From positions 2,029,501 through 2,093,500 of the forward strand of contig NZ_CP035310.1 of the NCBI RefSeq assembly GCF_004114695.1: DNA of 64,000 nt. Direction: 5' to 3'. This document shows positions 8,518 to 17,052 of this stretch, piece after piece (within the stretch, counting starts at the first letter, position 1; the number at the start of each line of letters is the position of its first letter). The DNA comes from Erythrobacter sp. HKB08. GTDB lineage: Bacteria; Pseudomonadota; Alphaproteobacteria; Sphingomonadales; Sphingomonadaceae. Both the position numbers and the translations under genes were made by a program. The notes beneath the pieces were generated by a model. That model did no database searches and was not told the origin of the DNA. It saw only the letters and a program-made list of their open reading frames with translations.

Positions 8518-10164
8518 TTACATGTTCGGATAGTTCGGACCGCCGCCGCCTTCCGGCGTGACCCAGTTGATGTTCTGGTTCGGGTCCTTGATGTCGCAGG
8601 TCTTGCAGTGGACGCAGTTCTGCGCGTTGATCACGAACTTCGGATCGCCTTCCTCTAGGCCGGTCCACTCGTAGACGCCAGCCGGGCAATAGCGCGTCGA
8701 GGGGCCTGCATAGACACCCAGTTCGCTGATTTCCTGGAGCTCGGGATCCTTGAGCTGCAGGTGGCAGGGCTGGTCTTCCTCGTGGTTGGTGAAGCTGAAG
8801 GACACCGAGGTTAGGCGGTCGAAGCTGATCTCGCCATCCGGCTTCGGATAGTCGATCGGCTTGTGCAGGTCGGCACGCTGCAGCTCGGTGTAATCCGGCT
8901 CGTGATGCATGGCATAGGGCAGCCCGATCTTGAGCGTGCGCATCCACATGTCGATACCGGCGAGCACAGTGCCGAGATCGCCGCCGAACTTGGCGACGAG
9001 CGGCTGCGCGTTCTGCACCTTCTTGAGCTCGGTCGCGATCCAGCTGTCTCGGAGCGAGGCATCGTAATCCATCAGCTCGGTCTTCTCGGCGCCGCCCGCG
9101 ATCGCTGCAGCGACGCTTTCGGCAGCGAGCATGCCGCTCTTCATCGCGGTGTGGCTGCCCTTGATGCGCGGCACGTTCACGAAGCCGGCTGCGCAACCGA
9201 TCAGTGCACCGCCCGGGAATGCGAGCTTGGGTACGCTCTGCCAGCCGCCCTCGTTAATCGCGCGTGCGCCGTAGGCAACGCGGGTGCCGCCTTCGAGATA
9301 TTCGCGGATCGCCGGGTGCTGTTTCCAGCGCTGGAATTCCTGGAACGGCGAGACGTAGGGGTTCTTGTAATCGAGCGCGGTGACGAAACCGAGCGCGACC
9401 TGGCCGTTCGCCTGATGGTAGAGGAAGCCCCCGCCCCAGGTATCGCTTTCCGACAGCGGCCAACCCTGCGTGTGGATGACGCGGCCCGGCACATGCTTGT
9501 CGGCCGGAATGTCCCACAGCTCCTTGATGCCGAGGCCGTAGACCTGCGGCTGGCAATCCGCCTCGAGGTCGAACTTGGCCTTCATCTGCTTGGTGAGATT
9601 GCCGCGCGCGCCCTCTGCAAACAGGGTGTACTTGGCGTGGATTTCCATCCCCGGCTGGTAATCGCCCTTCTGCGAGCCATCGGCGGCAATGCCCATGTCC
9701 TGCGTAATCACGCCCGATACCGCGCCATTGTCGTCGAACATGACCTCGGCAGCGGGGAAGCCCGGGAATACCATGACACCGAGGCCCTCGGCCTGTTCGG
9801 CCAGCCAGCGGGTCAGGTTGCCGAGCGAGCCGGTGTAGCAGCCATCGTTCGACATGAAGGGCGGCATGGCGATGTGCGGCACCGAGTAGTGCTTGCCCTT
9901 GCTCAGGATCCAGTGCCAGTTGTCGGTCACCGGCGTTTGCGCCATCGGGCAGTCCATCTCGCGCCATTCGGGCAGCAGCTCGTCGAGCGACTTGGGATCG
10001 ACGACCGCGCCGGAAAGGATGTGCGCGCCGATTTCGGACCCTTTTTCAAGGACGACGACTTCCAGTTCCTCGTTGATCTGCTTGAGGCGGATCGCTGCGG
10101 CGAGGCCGGCGACACCGCCGCCGACGATCACCACGTCGCAAGGCATGGATTCGCGTTCGCTCAT
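8518..10164 (-). CDS. Electron transfer flavoprotein-ubiquinone oxidoreductase
   Basis: 548 aa. It carries electrons from ETF (fed by acyl-CoA dehydrogenases) to ubiquinone at the inner membrane. The N-terminal FAD site is VIVGGGVAGLAAAIRLKQ, followed by ILSGAVVDP. The C-terminal [4Fe-4S] domain has CPAGVYEW and NCVHCKTCDIKDP, giving the four cluster cysteines. GLGIKELW and HTQGWPL are typical of ETF-QO. No etfAB genes are in the window. It is divergent from the 10254 gene, with about 90 bp between. Confidence 0.95.
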   Translation of the reverse strand: MSERESMPCDVVIVGGGVAGLAAAIRLKQINEELEVVVLEKGSEIGAHILSGAVVDPKSLDELLPEWREMDCPMAQTPVTDNWHWILSKGKHYSVPHIAMPPFMSNDGCYTGSLGNLTRWLAEQAEGLGVMVFPGFPAAEVMFDDNGAVSGVITQDMGIAADGSQKGDYQPGMEIHAKYTLFAEGARGNLTKQMKAKFDLEADCQPQVYGLGIKELWDIPADKHVPGRVIHTQGWPLSESDTWGGGFLYHQANGQVALGFVTALDYKNPYVSPFQEFQRWKQHPAIREYLEGGTRVAYGARAINEGGWQSVPKLAFPGGALIGCAAGFVNVPRIKGSHTAMKSGMLAAESVAAAIAGGAEKTELMDYDASLRDSWIATELKKVQNAQPLVAKFGGDLGTVLAGIDMWMRTLKIGLPYAMHHEPDYTELQRADLHKPIDYPKPDGEISFDRLTSVSFSFTNHEEDQPCHLQLKDPELQEISELGVYAGPSTRYCPAGVYEWTGLEEGDPKFVINAQNCVHCKTCDIKDPNQNINWVTPEGGGGPNYPNM

Positions 10165-10253
10165 CTCGGGTCAGTCCTTTGTTCGAAACGGTTCAGAATG
10201 TGCCGGAATGCCTTGAATACTGCGGCCCGACAGGTCAAGACCTGCGCTTGACG

Positions 10254-11018
10254 ATGACCGCTGCAAACCCTCCCGATCTGGCGCAGGAATTCGAAGCCGC
10301 GCTCGCCTGGTGGCGCGACGCGGGGGTCGACCTCGACTACCATGATGACGCTACGGAGTGGCTGGCGGAAGAAGCGCCGCCCGTTCCGCAAGCGGTCGCT
10401 GCCGCGCCGAAGGAAAAGAGCGCGCAGCCAGCCGAGAAAAAGGCCAGGCCCCCGCTGGAAAAAATCGGCGGCCCCAAGGACCGGTGGCCCCTGCAACTGG
10501 CGGAATTCCAGCAATGGTGGCGTGAATCGCCCGTGCTCGACGCGCTGGGTGCTGCGCCCCGCGTGCCGCCGAGAGGCAATGCAGAAGCGCCGCTGATGGT
10601 AATCGTTCCGGAGCCGGAGGAGGCGGACCGCGATACGCTGCTGTCGGGACAGCGCGGCGAACTGCTGGCGAGCTTCCTCAAGGCCGCACAGGTGGATGCA
10701 GAGGCGATCTATGTCGCATCGGCCCTGCCCCGCCATACCCCCATGCCCGATTGGGAAGCCATGCACGGCGCGGGCCTCGGCGATCTATTGTGCCACCATG
10801 TCAAACTGGCCGCGCCGAAAAGGGTTTTGGTCTTCGGACGCAACATCCTGCCGCTTCTCGGACACGATATGGCGCAAGGCTCTGCCGTTTTGCGGGATTT
10901 TAACCATGACGGTTTCAGCGTGCCCCTGATGGGTGCTGCGTCGCTGGGCGAACTCGTAAGAGCCCCCGCCCGGCGCAAGCGCTTCTGGCACAATTGGCTT
11001 GAATGGACAGGCAACTGA
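10254..11018 (+). CDS. Uracil-DNA-glycosylase-like protein, catalytic motifs degenerate
   Basis: 254 aa from the ATG at 10254. The N-terminal third is Ala/Pro/Lys-rich (AAAPKEKSAQPAEKKARPP) and probably disordered. The C-terminal two thirds follow the layout of family 4 uracil-DNA glycosylases: LMVIVPEPE where the GEAPG water-activating motif should be, GELLASFLKAA, AIYVASALPRHTPMPD for the N-Cys-P strand, RVLVFGRNILPLLG, and MGAASLGELVRAP where the HPS-LLR motif should be. The active-site His-Pro is missing, and the [4Fe-4S] cysteine pattern is absent (one Cys only). It is probably a non-catalytic or altered relative. It is followed immediately by a lytic transglycosylase gene. Confidence 0.65.
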   Translation: MTAANPPDLAQEFEAALAWWRDAGVDLDYHDDATEWLAEEAPPVPQAVAAAPKEKSAQPAEKKARPPLEKIGGPKDRWPLQLAEFQQWWRESPVLDALGAAPRVPPRGNAEAPLMVIVPEPEEADRDTLLSGQRGELLASFLKAAQVDAEAIYVASALPRHTPMPDWEAMHGAGLGDLLCHHVKLAAPKRVLVFGRNILPLLGHDMAQGSAVLRDFNHDGFSVPLMGAASLGELVRAPARRKRFWHNWLEWTGN

Positions 11019-11019
11019 C

Positions 11020-12780
11020 GTGAATTCGCGTTTACTTATCAAGCTCGGCATCGCAGCCCTCGGCGGCGCGGTTGCCGCAGCATCGCCCGCAGCCGCCCAG
11101 CAATCGACGGCGGACTATTTCCTCCAGAAGGCCGTTTCGCCCAATATCCCGCAGGTACTCACGCCGAGCGAGCGCGAGTTCTACCAGCAGGTCTTCCGCG
11201 CGATCGACCGCGAGAACTGGACCGAAGTCCAGCAATTGCTCGACAGCCGCCCCAGCGGACCGCTGCACCAGGTCGCTCAGGCGGAATTCTACCTTCATGC
11301 GAACAGCCCGCGGGTAGAGGCCGAGCAGATCCGCAACTGGATGTCTGCCGGCACCTACCTTCCGCAGACCGAACAGCTAGTCTCGCTCGGCGCAAAACGC
11401 GGTCTCGAAGCGCGCTACGACGTGCCGTCTGCGCAGTCCTTCGTCAGCCAGGGCTACGCTTCCAAGCGTATCCTGCCGCGGACCATCGACGATGGATCGA
11501 TGCCGTCTTCGATCCGCTCCTCGATCCTCGAGCACATTCGCAACGACGATCCCGACGGCGCGCGCCTGCTGCTCGACGGTATCGATGCGCAGCTCAGCTC
11601 CGAAGCGCGCGCCGAATGGCGGCAGCGCGTAGCGTGGAGCTACTACATCGAGAACAACGATTCCGCCGCGCTCGCCATGGCGATGACGGTTGCGCAGGGG
11701 TCGGGGGCCTGGGTCGCGGAAGGCGACTGGGTCGCAGGACTCGCCGCGTGGCGCATGGGCGACTGCGAAACGGCGGCGAACTATTTCCAGCAGTCGGCGC
11801 GCGGTGCGACCAATGTCGAACTCACGGCTGCCGCGCATTACTGGGCGAGCCGCGCGCTGGTGCGCTGCCGCGAGCCGGAAAAAGCCGCCGAGCAATTGCG
11901 CGGCGCGGCCCGTCTCGACGAGACGCTTTACGGCATGCTCGCGCTCGAACAGCTTGGTCGCTCGGTGGTCGATCCCGATCGCTCGCCCGATTTCAGCGAG
12001 AACGACTGGCGCAAGCTGCAGAACGAACCGAACGTGCGAACGGCCATCGGCCTCGCTCAGATCGGCCGCGACGGGCTTGCCGACGAGGTGCTGCGGCACC
12101 AGGCGCGGATCGGCGATGCCTCGCAATATGACGAGCTTTCGCGGCTAGCGCGCGAACTCGGCCTTCCCTCCACGCAGCTGTGGATGGCGCACAACGCGCC
12201 GCGCGGTGCGCGTTCGGTGCGCGAGCTGCGCTACCCGACGCCGCGCTGGACGCCGGTGACAGGTTGGAAGGTCGACCCGGCCCTCGCCTATGCCCACACG
12301 TTGCAGGAATCGAACTTCCGTGCCGCAGTGGTCAGCCCGGCGGGCGCACGCGGCCTGATGCAGATCATGCCCGCCGCAGCGCGCGATCACGCGCGCAAGA
12401 TCGGCGTTTCGGGAAGCGCGAGCGACCTCTCGCAGCCGGAAATCAATCTTGCCTTCGGGCAGGAACATCTCGCCATGCTGCGCGACAGCTATGCGACCGA
12501 TGGCAAGCTGCCCAAGATCATGGCCGCCTACAACGCCGGCCTTACCCCGGTAACGCGGTGGAACACCGAGGTTCGCGACCAGGGCGATGCGCTACTCTAC
12601 ATGGAGAGCATCCCCTATTGGGAAACGCGCGGCTATGTCGCGATCGTCATGCGCAATTACTGGATGTACGAGCGACAGGCCGGTGCGCAGTCGCCGACGC
12701 GTCGCGCGCTGGCAGAAGGCAAGTGGCCGGGCTTTCCGGAAATGAGTGGACGCGGGGTTCGCCTCGTCCAGAAGGACTGA
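11020..12780 (+). CDS. Soluble lytic murein transglycosylase
   Basis: About 586 aa from the GTG at 11020, one base after the previous stop; an ATG at 10999 in the same frame would add seven residues in front of the signal peptide. The N-terminus VNSRLLIKLGIAALGG to AAAQ is a Sec signal. Residues about 30-430 are helical repeats as in Slt70 doughnut domains. The C-terminal SLT domain has AHTLQESNF with the catalytic Glu, SPAGARGLMQIMP and AAYNAGL. It cleaves the glycan strand to 1,6-anhydro-muropeptides in the periplasm. Its stop overlaps the moaB start (TGATG). Confidence 0.93.
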   Translation: MNSRLLIKLGIAALGGAVAAASPAAAQQSTADYFLQKAVSPNIPQVLTPSEREFYQQVFRAIDRENWTEVQQLLDSRPSGPLHQVAQAEFYLHANSPRVEAEQIRNWMSAGTYLPQTEQLVSLGAKRGLEARYDVPSAQSFVSQGYASKRILPRTIDDGSMPSSIRSSILEHIRNDDPDGARLLLDGIDAQLSSEARAEWRQRVAWSYYIENNDSAALAMAMTVAQGSGAWVAEGDWVAGLAAWRMGDCETAANYFQQSARGATNVELTAAAHYWASRALVRCREPEKAAEQLRGAARLDETLYGMLALEQLGRSVVDPDRSPDFSENDWRKLQNEPNVRTAIGLAQIGRDGLADEVLRHQARIGDASQYDELSRLARELGLPSTQLWMAHNAPRGARSVRELRYPTPRWTPVTGWKVDPALAYAHTLQESNFRAAVVSPAGARGLMQIMPAAARDHARKIGVSGSASDLSQPEINLAFGQEHLAMLRDSYATDGKLPKIMAAYNAGLTPVTRWNTEVRDQGDALLYMESIPYWETRGYVAIVMRNYWMYERQAGAQSPTRRALAEGKWPGFPEMSGRGVRLVQKD

Positions 12781-13307
12781 TGCCAGTCGATTCGGCGCTC
12801 CCCTTCCAGCCGGTCAATATCGCGCTGCTGACGGTTTCGGACACGCGCACGCCCGCCGACGATACCTCGGGCGACATCCTTGCAGAGCGTATCGCGAACT
12901 CCGGGCACAAGCTTGCCGCCCGCGCGATCGAGCGCGACGATGCGGAAACGCTCGCGGCCCGGCTCAACAACTGGATCGACGATAGCGGCATCGACGCGAT
13001 CGTCACGACCGGCGGAACGGGCCTGACCGGACGCGATGTCACGCCCGAAGCGCTCGACCGGGTGAAGGACAAGGACATTCCCGGCTTCGGCGAACTGTTC
13101 CGCATGATCAGCTATCGCACCATCGGGACGAGCACGGTGCAGAGCAGGGCCTGCGCGGTACTCGCGCGCGGCACCTACATCTTTGCGCTCCCCGGATCGA
13201 ACGGCGCGGTGAAGGACGGGTGGGACGGCATCCTCGCCGAGCAGCTCGACAGCCGGAACCGCCCGTGCAATTTCGTCCAGCTCATGCCCCGCCTGCGTGA
13301 AAGCTGA
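12780..13307 (+). CDS. moaB: Molybdenum cofactor biosynthesis protein B
   Basis: 175 aa from the ATG at 12780, which overlaps the previous TGA by one base; the frame upstream is a shadow of the transglycosylase. The MPT-adenylyltransferase/MogA fold is visible in LLTVSDTRTPADDTSGD, VTTGGTGLTGRDVTPEA and ALPGSNGAVKDGW. It takes part in adenylylation of molybdopterin before Mo insertion; in many bacteria MoaB is the less active paralogue of MogA. No other moa gene is nearby. A weak stem followed by a T run lies just behind the stop. Confidence 0.93.
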   Translation: MPVDSALPFQPVNIALLTVSDTRTPADDTSGDILAERIANSGHKLAARAIERDDAETLAARLNNWIDDSGIDAIVTTGGTGLTGRDVTPEALDRVKDKDIPGFGELFRMISYRTIGTSTVQSRACAVLARGTYIFALPGSNGAVKDGWDGILAEQLDSRNRPCNFVQLMPRLRES

Positions 13308-13315
13308 CGAGGAAT

Positions 13316-13337
13316 AGCGCCGTACGCTAGATTTTTC
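13316..13337 (+). terminator. Weak stem-loop plus T run between moaB and the convergent YcxB-like gene
   Basis: TAGCG - CCGTA - CGCTA followed by GATTTTT. The 5-bp stem is short and it overlaps the end of the convergent gene, so it would be a weak intrinsic terminator for moaB. Confidence 0.3.
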
Positions 13338-13839
13338 GCACCCCGGCGTGGAGCAGTCCGCCGACCGCTACAGGCTCTCCATCTGCGAGCACCCGGCGCG
13401 GGACCGACATCACGAAGTCGTCGGTCAGGAAAAGTAGCAGGTGCTCACCGCTCATCGACCAGCGATGGAATTCGCGCCACTCGTAACTCGAACTGCCGCG
13501 CTCGACGTCGAACCTGATGGACGTTTCATCCCAGGTGACGTTGACCGATTTCTGCAAGTGTGCTGCCTGCTGATAATGCCTTCGCCCCGCAGCCGGCGCC
13601 ATCACCAGGGCGGTCAGTGCCAGCGTAATGGCAAGGCCGCCGACGACCGCGACAAGCATGATCCAGAGCGGAATTTGCCGGTCGAGAAAGACATTCAGCA
13701 TTACGACCAGCAAGCCGAACAACACGAGGAAGCCGATGATCGAGGACGGCTTCGTCATGTAGCGCCACCATACGGCCTTGGTCGCCGCTACAGCATCCTG
13801 TTCGGTCGGCTCGTAATGCCGCGAGAATCCCTGCTCCAT
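13327..13839 (-). CDS. YcxB-like membrane protein
   Basis: 170 aa. Two transmembrane helices (about residues 35-53 and 57-81) are followed by a cytosolic beta-rich domain with VTWDETSIRFDVERGSSSYEW and EHLLLFLTDDFVMSVPRRVL. This is the arrangement of YcxB-type proteins: a two-helix anchor and a PH-like C-terminal domain. The function of the family is unknown. It is divergently transcribed from the LexA-box radical SAM gene; the shared 80-bp gap holds the LexA motif. Confidence 0.75.
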   Translation of the reverse strand: MEQGFSRHYEPTEQDAVAATKAVWWRYMTKPSSIIGFLVLFGLLVVMLNVFLDRQIPLWIMLVAVVGGLAITLALTALVMAPAAGRRHYQQAAHLQKSVNVTWDETSIRFDVERGSSSYEWREFHRWSMSGEHLLLFLTDDFVMSVPRRVLADGEPVAVGGLLHAGVRKI

Positions 13840-13880
13840 GCGCTTGCGATAGCAGGAAAATGCAACTTCTCACAATTCAT

Positions 13881-13895
13881 GTTCTATCTTTGTTC
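13881..13895 (+). promoter_or_regulatory. Candidate LexA (SOS) box, GTTC-N7-GTTC
   Basis: GTTC TATCTTT GTTC is an exact match to the direct-repeat LexA operator known from alphaproteobacteria (GTTCN7GTTC). It lies 24 bases before the ATG of the radical SAM gene, in the divergent gap, where a repressor would block transcription. Confidence 0.6.
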
Positions 13896-13919
13896 TTGCC
13901 GAGGTGATATGAGCCGGGG

Positions 13920-15008
13920 ATGGCTCAACCCGGTCCGAAAGAATCCGTCCATGGACGCGGCGCGCAGTCGGGCGCTGTCTCGACGCGCTTCGGGCTGGCC
14001 ACGCATGAGGCCGACGGGGACTGGCGCGATGCGATGGAGGCGCTTGACGGGCCTCCGGTGAAGCTGCGGACCACCGTGACCGAAGAACATCCCAAGACGA
14101 TCCTCAGCTTCAACCAGTCGCCCGACATCGCCTTCGACCGCTCGATCAACGCCTATCGAGGGTGCGAGCATGGCTGCGTCTATTGCTTCGCGCGCCCGAC
14201 GCACGCCTATCATGACCTGTCGCCCGGCCTCGATTTCGAGACCAGGCTGTTTGCCAAGCCCAATGCGGCCGAATTGCTGCGCGAGACGCTGGCGAAGCGC
14301 AAATACCGCCCTCGCCCGATTGCGATGGGGACCAATACCGACCCCTACCAGCCAATCGAGCGCGATTACCGCATAACGCGGCAGGTGCTCGAGGTATGCC
14401 TCGACACGCGTCATCCGGTGACCATCACGACCAAGTCCGACCGCGTGCTCGACGATATCGACCTGCTCGCCGAGATGGCGAAGCTGCGTCTTGTCGCGGT
14501 AGCCATATCGGTCACCAGCCTCGACCCACGCCTGTCAGGCAAGCTCGAACCGCGCGCGGCCGCGCCTGCCAAGCGGCTCGCGGCATTGGGCAGGCTGGTT
14601 GAGGCGGGCATCCCGTCCCATTGCTCGGTCGCGCCGGTCATTCCGGCGATTACCGATGAATTCATGGAAGAGATCGTCCAGCGCGCAGCCGCTCTCGGGG
14701 TCGACAGCGTAGGCTGGATACCGCTGCGTCTACCGCACGAGGTCTCCCCCCTGTTCCGCGAATGGCTTGACGTCCACTATCCCGAACGGGCGAGCAAGGT
14801 GATGAGCATCGTGCGCTCGATCAGGTCGGGCAAGGACAACGATCCCAACTTCTTCTCCCGCCTCAAGCCGACGGGCGTCTGGGCCGAGCTGTTCCGCGCC
14901 CGCTTCCGCCTGGCATGCAAGCGCGCCGGGATCGGCAAGGCGAAGTTCGAGCTGGATTGCACGAAGTTCAGGCCGCCTGCGGTCAGCGGGCAATTGCGGC
15001 TGCTTTAG
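13920..15008 (+). CDS. PA0069-family radical SAM protein (spore photoproduct lyase-like)
   Basis: 362 aa. The radical SAM cluster motif is CEHGCVYCFAR (C-x3-C-x2-C) at about residues 81-88, followed by FETRLFAKPNA, MGTNTDPYQPIE and TTKSDRVLDD, all typical of the PA0069/Rv2578c group related to spore photoproduct lyase. The exact reaction is not established for the family; a DNA-repair role is suspected from its relation to SplB. A candidate LexA box directly upstream supports SOS control. It ends just before the convergent PPi-PFK gene. Confidence 0.9.
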   Translation: MAQPGPKESVHGRGAQSGAVSTRFGLATHEADGDWRDAMEALDGPPVKLRTTVTEEHPKTILSFNQSPDIAFDRSINAYRGCEHGCVYCFARPTHAYHDLSPGLDFETRLFAKPNAAELLRETLAKRKYRPRPIAMGTNTDPYQPIERDYRITRQVLEVCLDTRHPVTITTKSDRVLDDIDLLAEMAKLRLVAVAISVTSLDPRLSGKLEPRAAAPAKRLAALGRLVEAGIPSHCSVAPVIPAITDEFMEEIVQRAAALGVDSVGWIPLRLPHEVSPLFREWLDVHYPERASKVMSIVRSIRSGKDNDPNFFSRLKPTGVWAELFRARFRLACKRAGIGKAKFELDCTKFRPPAVSGQLRLL

Positions 15009-15018
15009 GCGAGGTCGC

Positions 15019-16218
15019 TCAGTCCTGCCCGAGGTTGCGGAGCAATTCGGTGAACCAGTCGGCCGAAACGTCGAAGGCCTTGCCGCCCTTGATGCGGTCG
15101 AATTCGATCACGCGCATTTCGCCGCCATGGTCCTCGTCCTGGCCGACGACACCCGACTGGCCGCCGAGCGCCGCATCCACCGCGTGGACCGTGCTCTGCC
15201 TGATGAGTTCGAGATCGGCGGCATTCGCCGGGGCCGAACGCGAGAAGTAGCCGCTCTTCTGGACGAGCACTTTCTCCGCACCGAGCTCCTCGGCGAAGCG
15301 GTCGGCGAACCATGCGCCGGGGTTGATCTTGTCGAGCTTCACATGGCCGAAGGCATCGCGTGGCACTTCCTCGCCCGCCGCCTCCATCGCGGTGACGATC
15401 TCGCGCGAGCCCGCGCCTTCGGAGATGAACAGGTTCACCCCGCCCTGTTCGTCCATGATCGCACGCAGGCGACGCGCTTCAGCGGCGAGGTCGAAAGGCC
15501 GCTCGGGCACGAACACGCCATGCACGTCCCACCGGGCCGCGGCATTGTCGACCCATTCGGCGAAGGGCGCGGTCCTGACCCAGCGGTGATGTGCATGCGC
15601 CGTCGCTGCTGTGAGCCAGCCGCAATTGCGCCCCATCACCTCGTGAACGATCAGCATGCGCGGATTGGCGGAATGTTCGGCGATAATGTTGCGGGCGAAG
15701 ATCGCGCCCTGCTCCGCTGCAGTCCAGGCGCCGAGCGACTGGCGGATCGGGACGACATCGTTGTCGATCGTCTTCGGCAGGCCGACGACCGTCAGCGGAT
15801 AGCCGTTATCCTCGAGATAGGCGGCAAGGTCGGCAGCGGCGGTATTCGTATCGTCGCCCCCGATGGTATGCAGGATATCGACCCCGTCGCGGGTCAATTG
15901 CTCGGCTGCGACATGCAGCGGGTCCTGCCCCGGCTCGACCAAGCCGCGCTTCACGCAATCCTCGACATTGGTCAGCTTGACCCGGCTGTTGCCGATCGGA
16001 CTGCCCCCGAAGGCGTGCAAGCGCCCCGCCTCGGCACGCACCTGCGGCGAGGCTTCGACCCAGTTGCCGGTGAGCAGCCCGGCATAGCCATTGCGGTAGG
16101 CGATGATGCGCACATCGGGCGCGACCGCCGTGTAACGCTCGATCAGCCCGCCCACGGCAGAGCTGAGGCAAGGCGCGAGGCCGCCGGCGGTAAGCATGGC
16201 AACGGTTTTCACTGGCAT
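15019..16218 (-). CDS. Pyrophosphate-dependent 6-phosphofructokinase
   Basis: 399 aa from the ATG at 16218; the frame to 16308 overlaps the upstream DUF1330 gene and does not look like protein. The N-terminal LTAGGLAPCLSSAVGG is the PFK nucleotide loop. GGDDTNTAAADL has Asp in place of the Gly that ATP-PFKs use, and PKTIDND has Lys in place of the Gly of PGTIDND; both mark the PPi-dependent type. EVMGRNCGWL and SEGAGSREI follow. It interconverts fructose 6-phosphate and the 1,6-bisphosphate using PPi/Pi, so it can serve glycolysis and gluconeogenesis. Confidence 0.93.
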   Translation of the reverse strand: MPVKTVAMLTAGGLAPCLSSAVGGLIERYTAVAPDVRIIAYRNGYAGLLTGNWVEASPQVRAEAGRLHAFGGSPIGNSRVKLTNVEDCVKRGLVEPGQDPLHVAAEQLTRDGVDILHTIGGDDTNTAAADLAAYLEDNGYPLTVVGLPKTIDNDVVPIRQSLGAWTAAEQGAIFARNIIAEHSANPRMLIVHEVMGRNCGWLTAATAHAHHRWVRTAPFAEWVDNAAARWDVHGVFVPERPFDLAAEARRLRAIMDEQGGVNLFISEGAGSREIVTAMEAAGEEVPRDAFGHVKLDKINPGAWFADRFAEELGAEKVLVQKSGYFSRSAPANAADLELIRQSTVHAVDAALGGQSGVVGQDEDHGGEMRVIEFDRIKGGKAFDVSADWFTELLRNLGQD

Positions 16219-16282
16219 GGCGCGATAATGGACTTGCGAACGCGCCTTAGCCAGCGCGAGCGGCAAGCATACGTATGCCCGG

Positions 16283-16717
16283 TCAGCCGAAGCCTTCGCC
16301 CGCATCACCCGGCTTGAAGCGGATGAGGCGGCTGTCGACCAGCGCGGCTGTGCGGTTCACCACTGCCTTCTGGTAGTCAGGATCCTTGATCATCTCGAAG
16401 AAAGCGCCGCTGTTGGGATATTGCGCGACGAAGCCGTCGTGCCAGCGCTTGTCCTCCGGCCCGGTGACCATCGTCTGGAACGCCCCCCGCCAGACGATCG
16501 AGCCACCGACACGCCGGAAGATCGGCCCGCTCGTCTTGCCATATTCCTCGTAGGCGCGGCGCCCGCTCCAGCCATTGCCGTGATGCTCGTGCCCCTCGGG
16601 ATATTCCGCGTGGTCGCGATAGAGCAGCAGGTTGAGCATGTGGATCGGCTCGTCGCGCGGCAGGTCCTTGAACGCCTCGAAATTGGCGCGGCTCGGATCG
16701 ATATAGAAATTGCTCAT
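16283..16717 (-). CDS. DUF1330 domain protein
   Basis: 144 aa. The ferredoxin-like alpha/beta barrel fold of DUF1330 is suggested by PIHMLNLLLYRD, YEEYGKTSGPIFRRVGG, IVWRGAFQTMV, and DGFVAQYPNSGAFFEMIKDPDYQKAVVNRTAAL given here only in outline. The function of the family is unknown. The start overlaps the stop of the small membrane protein gene by 4 bp and follows GAGGAG, so it is the third cistron of an acyl-CoA-ligase-led operon. Confidence 0.85.
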   Translation of the reverse strand: MSNFYIDPSRANFEAFKDLPRDEPIHMLNLLLYRDHAEYPEGHEHHGNGWSGRRAYEEYGKTSGPIFRRVGGSIVWRGAFQTMVTGPEDKRWHDGFVAQYPNSGAFFEMIKDPDYQKAVVNRTAALVDSRLIRFKPGDAGEGFG

Positions 16718-17052
16718 GTCGGCGTCTCCTCAGGGCGGCGGATAATTGCGCTCAGTATCCTTGCGAGCAGCACAATGGGCAGCCCAGCAAGAAGTGGCAG
16801 TCCGATCGGCGAAAACAGCAAGAGGACGAAGCCGAATTGCTGCATCGGATCTTCCGGGTCATGCCCGTACATCTGCCAACCTGTCAGCCCGGATCCGTAA
16901 ACGCCCGCGATACCGATTGCGGCGAGCAGGACGTAGACGGACAGGCTGGCAAATGGCGTCCGGGCCTTGATGACCCACCGCTTCAGCGCATACCTCCAAA
17001 GCGCTGCGACGGTGACGGCCCAGACGAACCAGAGGGCAATTTCCGCGCTCAC
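16714..17052 (-). CDS. Small integral membrane protein in acyl-CoA ligase operon
   Basis: 112 aa, starting with a GTG that overlaps the acyl-CoA ligase stop (GTGA) and ending in an ATGA overlap with the DUF1330 gene, so it is tied at both ends into one operon. About four hydrophobic segments are visible (around residues 4-20, 36-56, 72-86 and 88-106) with a polar loop GHDPEDPMQ in the middle. No family is recognised. Confidence 0.7.
   Translation of the reverse strand: MSAEIALWFVWAVTVAALWRYALKRWVIKARTPFASLSVYVLLAAIGIAGVYGSGLTGWQMYGHDPEDPMQQFGFVLLLFSPIGLPLLAGLPIVLLARILSAIIRRPEETPT

Noticed and set aside
10181-10194. GTTC-N6-GTTC in the gap between ETF-QO and the UDG-like gene
   Set aside because: The LexA box needs a 7-base spacer; here it is 6, so it is not counted as an SOS box.
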